Source: Cyanobium sp. Cruz CV13-4-11 (GTDB taxonomy: Bacteria > Cyanobacteriota > Cyanobacteriia > PCC-6307 > Cyanobiaceae). Taken from it: a stretch of DNA of 64,000 nt. The notes beneath the pieces were generated by a model. The model saw nothing but the letters and a program-made list of their open reading frames with translations. It had not been told where the DNA came from and did not search any database. Shown in pieces: positions 32,345 to 41,287 of this stretch (position 1 is the stretch's first letter; the number at the start of each line of letters is the position of its first letter). The position numbers were made by a program, and so were the translations under genes. The stretch lies in NCBI RefSeq assembly GCF_024346055.1, contig NZ_JAGQCH010000003.1, forward strand, positions 62,001-126,000, in the 5' to 3' direction.

Positions 32345-34165
32345 TCATCGACGCGGGGCCGCGGACAGGCTCACCCCGAGGTGCACCTCCAGCCAGTGCT
32401 GCAGCACCATCAGGCTCCAGCGCCTGTACCAGGGGGCCAGGTCGATCCCCCGGGGTGTCGAGGGCAGCCGCAGGGCCAGGGGTGAGGCCGGGTCGTCGAG
32501 CCACAGCTGGAACGGGAATCGGAATCCCTGCTTGGGGCGGTTCAGGAACCAGTCGGGGAGCTCCGGCACGCTGCTCTCCAGTAGCTGCTTGCCCTCCGCC
32601 AGCCGCAGGCCGGCGGGGATCGGCGCCAGCTTGCGCTGTAGTTGCGCATCCACCAGGGGCAGGCGCAGTTCCAGTCCGGCGGCCATGGCCATCACGTCAC
32701 TGTCCGGCAGCAGCTGGTTGCGCAGGTAGCGGGTGCCCTCAAGCCAGGCCACCCCTTCCCGTCCCGCCGGCGCCCCATCCCCGCAGGACTCGACGGCCGC
32801 CGGTGAGTCCCCAGAGGCGCTGAGCCCCCAGTGCGTCAGCAGGCGATCGATTTCGGTGGGCGAGAACAGACCCCGGAAACATCCGTAGGCCCGGCCGAGG
32901 TCGGCGGGGGCTTCCAGCAACCCGGTGATCCGCTGCATCCTGGCGCGGCGGCCCTGGGGCAGGCGGCGCAGAATCCAGGCCGCCGGCGGGCCGGCGGGGC
33001 CGATCAGGCTCCGCCAGCGCCGCAGCTTCGGCACCATCCGGAAGCTGGGGTAGCCACCGAACAGCTCATCCCCGCCGAGCCCGGAGAGGGCCACCTTCAG
33101 CCCGTGCTCCGTGGCCAGGCGGGCCACGCACCAGGTGTTGTACCCGTCAATCGAGGGCTGGTCCTGGCTGGCCAGGAAGGACGGCAGCCACTGGCGGGCC
33201 TGGTCGGCCGTGAGGTTCAGGGGCGTGTGATGGGCCCCGAAGTGGGCGGCGATGCGGGCCGCCGGCCCGGATTCATCGAAGCCGCCGGCCCCTGCCGCCG
33301 CGAAGCCGATGGTGAAGGTGTGCAGGCCCCGGGGGGCCAGCGCCAGCAGGGAAGCGGAATCAAGCCCGGCGCTGAGGAACAGCCCCACCGGCACATCGCT
33401 CACCATGTGGGCCGCCACCGAGTCCTCGAGCGCCGAGCGGGTGAGGGCCACGGCCTCGGCCGTCGTCATGCCGTTGTCGATGGCGGCCCCTGCGAGACAC
33501 TCCGGCAGGGCCCCCCAGGGATGCACGGCCAGCTCACCCTGGCGCCAGCTGGCGGCGTGGCCGCAGGGCAGGCGCTGCACGCCCTCCACCAGGGTGGCGG
33601 GCTCGCTCACCGATCCGGTGGCCAGGAACCGGGCCAGGGACTGGCGATCCAGGCTGGGGTGACCGGGATCAGCTGCCAACAGCGCCCGCAGCTCCGAGGC
33701 GAAGGCGAGGGAGCCCTCCGGTCCGCTGCGCAGGTAGAGGGGCTTGATGCCGTGGGGATCGCGGGCGAGCAGGGCGCTGCGCTCCCGGCTGTCGTACAGG
33801 CAGAAGGCGAACATGCCGCGCAACGCCGCCAGCCCGTCCCGACCCCAGCGGACCAGCCAGGCCAGCAGCACCTCGGTGTCGCCGCTGCCCCGGAAGTGCT
33901 GCCCCTCCGCTTCCAACCGGCGGCGCAGTTCGGCGTGGTTGTAGATCTCACCGTTGAACACCAGCTGCCAGCGGCCGCACCGGGAGGCCATCGGCTGGTG
34001 GCCCAGGGGAGAGAGATCCAGAATCGCCAGGCGCCGGTGCACCAGGCAGGCGCCGGCGTCCTGCCAGACGCCGGAGTCATCGGGTCCCCGGTGGGCGAGC
34101 CGAGGGCCGACCCTGGCGGCGAAGTCGCCCGGTTCCCGGCCCAGCTGGCCCGCGATGCCGCACAT
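32345..34165 (-). CDS. asnB: Asparagine synthase (glutamine-hydrolysing)
   Basis: AsnB-type amidotransferase. The N-terminal Ntn domain begins MCGIAGQLG with the nucleophile Cys2, followed by HRGPDDSG, VFNGEIYNHAELR and GDTEVLL. The synthetase domain has the PP-loop LSAGLDSASLLAL, the SGLGGDELFGGYP segment and LELRLPLVD. The length of 606 residues is normal for the family. In polysaccharide clusters such proteins may amidate uronic acids or other glycan carboxylates rather than make free asparagine. It lies 5 bp from the GT4 gene upstream of it. Confidence 0.9.
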   Translation of the reverse strand: MCGIAGQLGREPGDFAARVGPRLAHRGPDDSGVWQDAGACLVHRRLAILDLSPLGHQPMASRCGRWQLVFNGEIYNHAELRRRLEAEGQHFRGSGDTEVLLAWLVRWGRDGLAALRGMFAFCLYDSRERSALLARDPHGIKPLYLRSGPEGSLAFASELRALLAADPGHPSLDRQSLARFLATGSVSEPATLVEGVQRLPCGHAASWRQGELAVHPWGALPECLAGAAIDNGMTTAEAVALTRSALEDSVAAHMVSDVPVGLFLSAGLDSASLLALAPRGLHTFTIGFAAAGAGGFDESGPAARIAAHFGAHHTPLNLTADQARQWLPSFLASQDQPSIDGYNTWCVARLATEHGLKVALSGLGGDELFGGYPSFRMVPKLRRWRSLIGPAGPPAAWILRRLPQGRRARMQRITGLLEAPADLGRAYGCFRGLFSPTEIDRLLTHWGLSASGDSPAAVESCGDGAPAGREGVAWLEGTRYLRNQLLPDSDVMAMAAGLELRLPLVDAQLQRKLAPIPAGLRLAEGKQLLESSVPELPDWFLNRPKQGFRFPFQLWLDDPASPLALRLPSTPRGIDLAPWYRRWSLMVLQHWLEVHLGVSLSAAPRR

Positions 34166-34170
34166 CGTCT

Positions 34171-35352
34171 CTAGGCCTCCAGGTGGGCCAGGAAGGTGCG
34201 TCGGGCCGCCTCCGGGCTGGCCTGCTCCCGCACCCAGGCCAGCGCCCCGGCGGAGAGGCGCTCGCGCAGGCCCCGATCGGAGCCGATCGCTGCGATCGCC
34301 GCCGCCATGGCGGTGGGCTCACTGGCCACCAGCTGGCCCGTGAGGCCGTCGATCACGTAATCCTCCGGCCCCCCGCAGCGGGTGCTGACGACAGGGACCC
34401 CGCAGGCCATCGCCTCGAGGGCCGCAATGCAGAGGCCCTCCTGGTGGGAAGGGATCACGAACAGATCCAGACCCTGCAACACCTCCGCCAGGGCGCTGGG
34501 GCCAAGGCAGGGGTGGCACTGCACCCGTCCTTCGAGTCCCATCGCCGCCAGGGGCCCCTGCAGCCGATGGACATCCTGCTCGCCCGCCAGCACGAGCTGC
34601 ACCGGATGACCCTGCGCCGCGAGCCTGGCCACGGCCTCCAGCAGCAGGGTGATCTGTTTGCGCGGGTCGGCGTAACGGCCGGCGAAGCCGATGCGCCAGG
34701 GCACAAGCCTTTCAGGGGCAGGAAAGAAGATGGCGGGATTCACCGGCATGCGCATCACCCCGTCCATGGGGCGGCGGGCGATGGACTCCAGGGCCTTGGC
34801 CGTGTAGCCGCTCAACGCCAGAATGCGCCCCCGGGGGGCCTGGAGCACCTGGCGTTCCAGCCGCTTCAGCACCGGGCCGTTGAGGCCCTGGTCGAGCAGC
34901 CGCCGCGGCCTGGAGAAGCGTTTGACGCGGTCGACCCGGTCGTCCTGCCAGGGGGTGGCCACCCAGGCCAGAAAGGGGATCCCCAGGCGGGCATAGGGGA
35001 TGGCGCAGAGGGGATTGCCGGTGACCGACAGGTGCAGGTCGCAGCCGGCGATCAACTGCCGCCAGGCGCGCCTGGGCAGGTAGTGGGTGAACTCCAGCTC
35101 CGGCAGCCAGACCCCCAGGCCATGGCCTTCGTGGTCGCCGTAGACGCGGCGCTGCAGCTGGCCGGGCCGCCGGCCGCTGGGGACGGCATGGAGGGGAACC
35201 GACAGCTTCGGATGGGTGCTCCAGGGGGCATACCAGGCGAAGACGGGTTCAATGCCGAGCTCCTCCAGCATCCTGGCGACGCAGGCGGTCATGGCGGGAA
35301 CGCCCCCATCCACCGGCTCGATGGTGCTGATCAGGGCCCGCGGCAGGCTCAT
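34171..35352 (-). CDS. Glycosyltransferase family 4
   Basis: GT-B retaining glycosyltransferase of 393 residues. The N-terminal acceptor domain has STIEPVDGGVPAMTACVARML. The C-terminal donor domain has IGFAGRYADPRKQITLLLEAV, then LFVIPSHQEGLCIAALEAMACGVPVV, the EX7E-type donor motif, and STRCGGPEDYV. The sugar specificity is not visible from sequence. It overlaps the epimerase stop by 4 bp, so both products probably act on the same repeat unit. Confidence 0.85.
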   Translation of the reverse strand: MSLPRALISTIEPVDGGVPAMTACVARMLEELGIEPVFAWYAPWSTHPKLSVPLHAVPSGRRPGQLQRRVYGDHEGHGLGVWLPELEFTHYLPRRAWRQLIAGCDLHLSVTGNPLCAIPYARLGIPFLAWVATPWQDDRVDRVKRFSRPRRLLDQGLNGPVLKRLERQVLQAPRGRILALSGYTAKALESIARRPMDGVMRMPVNPAIFFPAPERLVPWRIGFAGRYADPRKQITLLLEAVARLAAQGHPVQLVLAGEQDVHRLQGPLAAMGLEGRVQCHPCLGPSALAEVLQGLDLFVIPSHQEGLCIAALEAMACGVPVVSTRCGGPEDYVIDGLTGQLVASEPTAMAAAIAAIGSDRGLRERLSAGALAWVREQASPEAARRTFLAHLEA

Positions 35353-36383
35353 TGTTTCAACCAGCCGAACAGGTCCCGGTTGTCGCGGACCCAGCGGATC
35401 AGATGGCGCACGCCTGCATCAACACTGATCTCCGGTGCCCAGCCCAGCTGTTCGGCGGCCTTCGTGACATCGCAGATGAACACAGGCTGGTCGCCGGGCC
35501 GGGACTGGCCGCTCAGGGGGCTGAGCGTGATCGCCAGCTCTTCTTCGAGGAAGCGCAGCAGGTCGCGCAGGCAGAGCGTGTTGACGGGGCCCCCGCCGAT
35601 GTTGAAGGCCTGGCCGCTGATCGTGTCGCGATGGTCCCAGGCGGCGGCGTAGGCCCGGGCCAGGTCCCGCACGTCGAGCACGTCCCGGGTCTGCCAGCCG
35701 TCGCCGTAGAGGGTGATCGGCCGCTCTAGCAGGGCGGCGATGCTGAACCAGGCCACCCAGCCCTGGTCTTCGATGCCGAACTGGCGCGTGCCGTAGATGC
35801 ACGACTGGCGGAAGGCGCAGGTGTGCAGGTCGTAGATGCGGGCGTAATCGATCGTGTACTGATCAGCGACCCCCTTGGAGCAGCCATAGGGGGAGTGGAA
35901 GTCGAGGGGCTGGCTTTCGGGAACACCGGCGGGCAGATCCCGGAAGCGGTAGCCATGGGGTGTCAATTCCACCGCCACGGTTTCCATGCCGCCATACACC
36001 TTGTTGGTGGAGGCGTAGAGCACGAAACTCTCAGGGGAATGGAGCCTGACCGCCTCCATCACGTTGAAGGTGCCGAGGGCGTTGATCTCGAAATCCTCCC
36101 GGGGGTTGGTGTAGGAGGTGGTGACCGCCACCTGGGCCGCCAGGTGCAGCAGCATCGAGGGGCGCAGGCTGGCCACGACCTCGGCCAGGGCGTCCGCCTG
36201 GCGGATGTCGACGCGATGGAAGGCGATGGCGGGATGCTGGCTGAGCAGCCAGCGGAGATTGTCCTCCGTGCCCCGACGGGACAGATTGTCGAGAATCGCC
36301 ACCTCCCACCCCAGGGAGGCGAAGTGCTGGGCGGCGTTGACGCCGATGAAACCGGCGCCGCCGGTGATCAGGATCGAAGGCAT
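35349..36383 (-). CDS. CDP-paratose 2-epimerase-like NAD-dependent epimerase
   Basis: Extended SDR of 344 residues. GGAGFIGVNAAQHF is the NAD loop, STNKVYGG is the characteristic serine-containing strand of the RfbE/CDP-paratose epimerase group, and SPYGCSKGVADQY gives the YxxxK pair. FGIEDQGWVAWF is another hallmark of that group. It may epimerise a CDP- or UDP-linked sugar. The genes for CDP-paratose synthesis are not in this window, so the substrate is uncertain. The 154 bp upstream are non-coding and may hold a promoter. Confidence 0.8.
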   Translation of the reverse strand: MPSILITGGAGFIGVNAAQHFASLGWEVAILDNLSRRGTEDNLRWLLSQHPAIAFHRVDIRQADALAEVVASLRPSMLLHLAAQVAVTTSYTNPREDFEINALGTFNVMEAVRLHSPESFVLYASTNKVYGGMETVAVELTPHGYRFRDLPAGVPESQPLDFHSPYGCSKGVADQYTIDYARIYDLHTCAFRQSCIYGTRQFGIEDQGWVAWFSIAALLERPITLYGDGWQTRDVLDVRDLARAYAAAWDHRDTISGQAFNIGGGPVNTLCLRDLLRFLEEELAITLSPLSGQSRPGDQPVFICDVTKAAEQLGWAPEISVDAGVRHLIRWVRDNRDLFGWLKQ

Positions 36384-36537
36384 CGAAAAGTTGGAGGCGG
36401 GGGGAACGTCGGGGACTGGGCGGGCGGGGGAGCCTTTCGATCGCGAAGGATATGGCTGAGCGGAGGAGCGGGAACGCCTCCGTCAGTCAGGGCGGACCAT
36501 AAGGCAACATCCAGATCCTGCGGAATCGCGTGTCCTG

Positions 36538-37341
36538 TCAAGGCGGTGTTGACAGGCTGGGGTGATCTTCCAGAAGCATCAGATGCAGCAGCAGTTCGGC
36601 ATACATGCGTTGCTGGGCATAGGCCCAGCCGCGCCAGCCTTCCAGCACGCCGCCCTTCCAAAGCAGGCAGAACAGCAGCGCGGCAAAGGGGGCCAGCGGT
36701 GTGTGCTTGCGCAGGCGATCTGCCAGCGACAGCTCGCGTGACGGAGTGGCGCGCAGCTTGGCCGCCTCGATCGCCAGGTAGGTCCCCTGGGATGCCAGCC
36801 AGCGCTGCAGAGGTTTGCGGTCGTCGTGGAAGATCGGCTGCCGCAGTTGTTTGACGGGGCCCGACAGGATGATGCGGTGCCCATGGCCGTCGTTGCGGTA
36901 GCGGCCCAGGCCACGGCGATAGAGGCTGATCCGCAGCGGCAGCAGCCCGCTGCGCAGGGGGCTGCCACCGATGCAGTAGCGGAAGGGGATGGAGAAGCCT
37001 GCCACCGGCGCGTTCTGGGGATCCCGGATCACTGTCTGGATCTCGCTCGCCAGTGACGGCGGGATCAGGTAGTCGGCATCCAGGCTGAGGATCCAGGGGG
37101 TGTCGATCTGATCCAGGCCGAAATTGCACTGGTCAGCAAAGCTGTCGAAGGGGCGATGCAGCACCCGGACGCTGGCGTGGTTGGCGAGGATCGAAAGGGT
37201 GGCGTCGTTGCTGCCACTGTCGATCACCAGGATGGAATCCAGCCAGCGCAGGTGATCCAGGGTGCGGGCAATGTTGGCCTCTTCGTTGTAGGTCAGGATC
37301 AGGGCGGTCAGCTGATCTCGTGTAGCCTCGGGCAGGCTCAT
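36538..37341 (-). CDS. Glycosyltransferase family 2, WaaE/KdtX-like
   Basis: GT2 enzyme with TALILTYNEEANIARTL, VIDSGSNDATLSI and LSLDADYLIPPSLA. The RYRNDGHGHRIIL segment and the late hydrophobic FAALLFCLLWKGG resemble the WaaE-like group acting on lipid-linked or LPS core acceptors. The ATG at 37341 starts MSLPEATRD and overlaps the polymerase stop by 4 bp. The frame extends to 37461 inside that gene. The product is 267 residues. Confidence 0.83.
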   Translation of the reverse strand: MSLPEATRDQLTALILTYNEEANIARTLDHLRWLDSILVIDSGSNDATLSILANHASVRVLHRPFDSFADQCNFGLDQIDTPWILSLDADYLIPPSLASEIQTVIRDPQNAPVAGFSIPFRYCIGGSPLRSGLLPLRISLYRRGLGRYRNDGHGHRIILSGPVKQLRQPIFHDDRKPLQRWLASQGTYLAIEAAKLRATPSRELSLADRLRKHTPLAPFAALLFCLLWKGGVLEGWRGWAYAQQRMYAELLLHLMLLEDHPSLSTPP

Positions 37342-38792
37342 GCCAGGGGTTGGGAGCGTTGCTCCAGCAGGAGCTGGCGCTGCTGCTGGTGTTGCCAGAG
37401 GGCCCACTGCTGCTGTTGTTGGGACACCAGGCTGGGAATGGCCAGAAACGACCCCAGACAAAGACTCATCAGAATCAGCACGAAGGGGTCGCCGTAGAGC
37501 TGGGCGGCGGAGAAGAACGCCGGCACGTTGGCCAGGGCAAAGGACATGAGGCCCATCAGCAGGGCGGAGGTGGACTGGGGCAGCTGCTTGAGCAGCCGGA
37601 AGTTGCGCAGCAGCACCAAGCCCAGCAGCGCCAGGATCACCCCAAGGATCACCATGCCTGGAATGCCGAGTTCCAGGATCAGGCGCCCCCCGCCACCCTC
37701 GGAGACAAAACCGATGCTCTGAATGGCGTTGCGGGAGGCATTCTGGATGAGGCCGCCCGTGCTGGCGCCGGCACCCACCCCCATGCCGATGCCATCCGAG
37801 ACCTGGATGGCCCTGAGGGTGGCGCCGATGCCCTGGGTGTCGAAGCGCTCGACCAGATCCTGCTGGATGGTGAGCGAGCGGTTGGTGTATTCGCCGAAGT
37901 TCTCGCCGAGATTCTCCGAAAGAATGAAGGCATAGAGGGGATAGGAGATGCCTGCCACGCCGAGCACACTGGTGATCACCCGCTCCTTGGAGGCGGGGCT
38001 GGCCCGGCGGCTGAACAGCAGCAGATAGATGGCCACGAAGGCCATGATCAGAACCTGGGCCTTGCGGCGCCCGGTGAGGAGAGTAAGGAAGGCAAAGCCA
38101 GCCGCCATCAACAACAAGCTGAACTGGGTGGTGGGTTTCTGGCTGGCGATGGCCATCGACGCGGCGATGCAGGCGGCGGCCGAAAGCTGCCAGGAGGCGA
38201 TTTCACTGGTGCGCCAGAACCCCGAGGCCCCCTGGGCCGAGAATCCATAGCGGAAGGTGATCAACAGTCCCTCGCCCACCTCCTTGAGGGTGGGATGGTC
38301 GATGCCCTGGAAGCTGAGATACACGGTGACCGCTATCACCGCCGAGCCGACCAGATAGAGCGTCAGCAGACGTTTCAGTAAGGGCAGGTTGCATCCCACC
38401 TGGAAGCCCACCCAGAGCCCGAGGGCCGGCGCCAGATAGAAGGCGGCTCCGATTGCGGTGAGCTGGATGTCGGAGAAGCGGGCGAAGCTGTTGAGGCTCT
38501 GGAGCGCGATCAGGCTGAAGTAGACCGTCACCCAGCCATCGAATTGCGGCACGGTCCAGAACATCGCCCGCAGGTTGAAGCGCCCTGCACGCTCCAGGAG
38601 CACCACGCCGCAGAGCGCGAACCCGATCAGCACCAGGCCGACCATGTAGCTGGGCTGATCAGGCGTGATCTTGCGCAGGGGATCTTGTACGAAGCCGATG
38701 ATCAGCGTGACCATCAGGCCGGCGCGCCAGTCGCCGTCCAGCAGCACGGCGGCAAGGGCTCCGAAGAGCACGATCAGCAGCAGGATGGTCAT
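37338..38792 (-). CDS. O-antigen polymerase/ligase-like membrane protein
   Basis: Polytopic protein of 484 residues with about 11 membrane helices. A long non-membrane loop (ENFGEYTNRSLTIQQDLVERFDTQG to ASTGGLIQNASRN) is typical of Wzy polymerases and WaaL-type ligases. The LLTGRRKAQVLIM motif also fits. The C-terminal tail is glutamine-rich (SQQQQQW, QHQQQRQ). It is the only Wzy candidate in the cluster and probably polymerises or transfers the repeat units. It overlaps both neighbours by 4 bp. Confidence 0.75.
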   Translation of the reverse strand: MTILLLIVLFGALAAVLLDGDWRAGLMVTLIIGFVQDPLRKITPDQPSYMVGLVLIGFALCGVVLLERAGRFNLRAMFWTVPQFDGWVTVYFSLIALQSLNSFARFSDIQLTAIGAAFYLAPALGLWVGFQVGCNLPLLKRLLTLYLVGSAVIAVTVYLSFQGIDHPTLKEVGEGLLITFRYGFSAQGASGFWRTSEIASWQLSAAACIAASMAIASQKPTTQFSLLLMAAGFAFLTLLTGRRKAQVLIMAFVAIYLLLFSRRASPASKERVITSVLGVAGISYPLYAFILSENLGENFGEYTNRSLTIQQDLVERFDTQGIGATLRAIQVSDGIGMGVGAGASTGGLIQNASRNAIQSIGFVSEGGGGRLILELGIPGMVILGVILALLGLVLLRNFRLLKQLPQSTSALLMGLMSFALANVPAFFSAAQLYGDPFVLILMSLCLGSFLAIPSLVSQQQQQWALWQHQQQRQLLLEQRSQPLA

Positions 38793-39967
38793 CGGCCGGC
38801 GGAAGAGGTCAGCACCTGGCGGTAGGCGTCACGCAGCTGAAGGGCGATCGTGCTCCAGGAAAAAGCCTTTTCCGCCAGGTTAAGCGCTGCAGCTCGCCTT
38901 GACAGGGAAGGACGCTCCAGGGCAGTGGCCAGGGTCAGCGCCAGGGCTTCCGGGTCGCTGGCGCTGACCAGGCCGGCGCCTGCACGGGCCACGTCGGCCG
39001 CCACAGCCACCTCGGGGGACAGGATCACGGGGGTGCCGGCCGCGAGAGCTTCGACGGCCGCGATGCCGAAATTCTCCGCCGCCGATGGCAGGACATACCA
39101 GTCGGCCGCCTCCAGGGCCCGCCACTTGGCTTCCCCCGCCACGAACCCCAACCAGCAGCAGCGCTCCCCAAGGCCCAGCCCCCTGGCGCGTTCCTGCAGG
39201 GCGGCGACATAACGGGGCTCTCCGTCGCCGGCGATGGCCAGATCCCAGCTGGCTTGGGGCCGCCGCCGCTGCAGGAGGGCCAGGGCGTCCAGCAGGTTCT
39301 CCAGCTGCTTCTTCGGGTGCAGCCGCGACAGGAACAGGAAATGAACCGGAGCCGTAGGGCCCAGGTGATCCGCCGGCTGGGCCGGGAGGTCAGGGCCGCG
39401 CACCCCCAGGGGCAGCACCAGGCTTGGCGGCACCAGGCCAAGGCAGGCGGCTTCGTCCCGTTCGGCCTTGGTGGTGAAGTGCAGGAGGGCCGCCCGTTGC
39501 AGATTGCGTCGCTCGATCAGCCTCAGCATCAGGCGTTTGCGGCCGGGGCTCTGGGCCAGGCTCCACGGGCTCAGCTGGCCGATGCTGCGCAGGATGTAGG
39601 GAACACCGGCCCAGCGGGCCTGGGCCATGGCGCTGGTGCAGGGATAGGAGAACAGGGCATGGATGTGGAGCAGCTCGTACCGCTTCAGATTCCTGGCCAG
39701 CCACAGGCTGAGCGCGGGGCTGAAGGCGAACTCCCGCAGGGCGGCCACCGGCGGACTCCAGCGCGGAAAGGCCAGCACCGGCACCCCCTGGTGCCACTGC
39801 CAGCGCCCGGTGACAAGATCCGGATGCAGGCCAGGGCCATGGTCGTTGGTGGTGAGGATGGCGGCGTCCACGTCCTGGAGGCGCAGGGTCGCCACCATGT
39901 CGATCACGGACCGACTGGGCCCCCCCCGCAGCGGACTGATGGAGGGGATGACGTGCAGGACCCTCAT
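38789..39967 (-). CDS. Glycosyltransferase family 4
   Basis: GT-B protein of 392 residues. The acceptor domain has HVIPSISPLRGGPSRSVIDM. The donor domain has FLFLSRLHPKKQLENLLDAL, WLGFVAGEAKWRALEAAD and LPSAAENFGIAAVEALAAGTPVILS, the EX7E-type motif. It resembles WcaI/PelF-like GT4 enzymes with an N-terminal GGPSR motif. It overlaps the polymerase and the next glycosyltransferase by 4 bp each. Confidence 0.86.
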   Translation of the reverse strand: MRVLHVIPSISPLRGGPSRSVIDMVATLRLQDVDAAILTTNDHGPGLHPDLVTGRWQWHQGVPVLAFPRWSPPVAALREFAFSPALSLWLARNLKRYELLHIHALFSYPCTSAMAQARWAGVPYILRSIGQLSPWSLAQSPGRKRLMLRLIERRNLQRAALLHFTTKAERDEAACLGLVPPSLVLPLGVRGPDLPAQPADHLGPTAPVHFLFLSRLHPKKQLENLLDALALLQRRRPQASWDLAIAGDGEPRYVAALQERARGLGLGERCCWLGFVAGEAKWRALEAADWYVLPSAAENFGIAAVEALAAGTPVILSPEVAVAADVARAGAGLVSASDPEALALTLATALERPSLSRRAAALNLAEKAFSWSTIALQLRDAYRQVLTSSAGR

Positions 39968-41286
39968 GGCGTGCGGCGATCAGCCAGGAAGCGATCGAAG
40001 GCCACCCCCCAGGCCCTGGCCACCTGGGGGGCGGCGTAGGCGCCGATGCTGTCCCGGTTGTGGGGGTGACGTTCCCGGTACCCGCCGGCCTGGCGTTGCA
40101 ACGCCACCAGGGCGTCGAAGATGGCCGTGCTGCTCTCGATGTCGCAGTAGAGGCCTTTGTGCAGGTCCTCGAGGATGCCCTGGAGCGGGTTGCCCGCCGG
40201 TCCTGCCACCAGCACCGGCGTGGCGTGGGGGAGGTATTCGAAGAATTTCGAGGGCAGGTTGTCCGTGTGGCGTGGCCCGATCAGCACCAGCAGGGCATCG
40301 GCGGCCTCGGCCAACTGGTGGGAGCGTTCGTTGCTCACCGCGGCCTCGACCCTGATGACGTTGCGCAGGTAGGGGTCGCTGCGGATGGTGGTTCTGGCCG
40401 CTTCGTAGAGATAGCCGTAGAGGAGGATTCGCAACGCCCCATTCCCCTCGAGCTGCCATCGCCGCACGGCCTCGAGCAGGGGCTCAATCGGCCGCCAGGG
40501 GCCCAGGTTGCCGGGGTGAAAGAGCGTCAGTGGGGCGCCGGTCTCCGCCATCGGCTCCACGGGGGCCGCCGGAGCTGTCCTGGTGGCGGTCAGTGGGGGG
40601 GCGGTCAGTGGGGGGGGCTGGGCGCCCTCCTCGAAGCAGTCGGGCAGGAAGCGGGCTGGTGTGGATCCGAGCAGCCCCTGCTGCCGATAGCGCTCCAGGG
40701 TGAGAGGCGAGGCGAACACGGCCCCCGCCGCCGCGGCCAGCACGGCCCGCTGGCGCTCGGGGTGGGCCGGATGAAAGAGGCCTTTCTCCCGGTGGCCGTA
40801 GGGATCGTCATAGATGGCGACGAAGGGTTTGCCGAGTTGTCCGGCCACCTCCATGGCGATTTCCAGCACCAGGAAATCCGGGCAGATCCCGGCCACCAGA
40901 TCAAAGGGGATCGTTGCTGCCGTCTCCAGGGCCATGGCCCTGAGGCCCTCGAGGGCGTGCGTCTGGGGGTTGTGGCCGTCCAGCCCCTCCAGCCTCAGGT
41001 GGATCAGCTGGCGCAGGCCGAACCACAGATGGAGCGGGGTGCCCGCCCTGCGGCGGTTCTTGCGGATGGCGCAGCGACGGGAACGGGAGACCCACCGGCT
41101 GTAGTGGCAGAACTGCTCCTGGCCGGCGAAGGGCTCCGGTGTGACGGCATCCAGCCGGGGGTCGGGACCGACGACATGGAACTCCCAGCCCGCCGCAGGC
41201 AGATGGGGCAGCAACTTGGCGTAGCGGCGGGCCTGGACGCCGCCCCCCCCCGGGGGTTGCAGGGAGAGGATCAGGGTCCTGGCCAT
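39964..41286 (-). CDS. GT-B glycosyltransferase, GT4-like
   Basis: A 440-residue protein starting TLILSLQPPGGGGVQARRYAK, the GGV-type N-terminal loop of GT-B enzymes. LTLFHPGNLGPWRPIEPLLEA starts the donor domain and DNLPSKFFEYLPHATPVLV is the acidic C-terminal motif. The middle contains a short duplicated LTAPPLTA stretch coded by two near-identical G/C-rich runs. The pattern SKFFEYL resembles FkpA/CapM-like enzymes. Sugar specificity is unknown. It is followed by the fused GT2-GT4 gene after 1 bp. Confidence 0.8.
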   Translation of the reverse strand: MARTLILSLQPPGGGGVQARRYAKLLPHLPAAGWEFHVVGPDPRLDAVTPEPFAGQEQFCHYSRWVSRSRRCAIRKNRRRAGTPLHLWFGLRQLIHLRLEGLDGHNPQTHALEGLRAMALETAATIPFDLVAGICPDFLVLEIAMEVAGQLGKPFVAIYDDPYGHREKGLFHPAHPERQRAVLAAAAGAVFASPLTLERYRQQGLLGSTPARFLPDCFEEGAQPPPLTAPPLTATRTAPAAPVEPMAETGAPLTLFHPGNLGPWRPIEPLLEAVRRWQLEGNGALRILLYGYLYEAARTTIRSDPYLRNVIRVEAAVSNERSHQLAEAADALLVLIGPRHTDNLPSKFFEYLPHATPVLVAGPAGNPLQGILEDLHKGLYCDIESSTAIFDALVALQRQAGGYRERHPHNRDSIGAYAAPQVARAWGVAFDRFLADRRTP

Positions 41287-41287
41287 C

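Noticed and set aside
40560-40625. Short duplicated G/C-rich run inside the GT-B gene, considered as phase-variable tract
   Set aside because: Runs are only 7-8 bases, lie in a Pro/Thr-rich linker and are coded in frame, so ordinary low complexity explains them.
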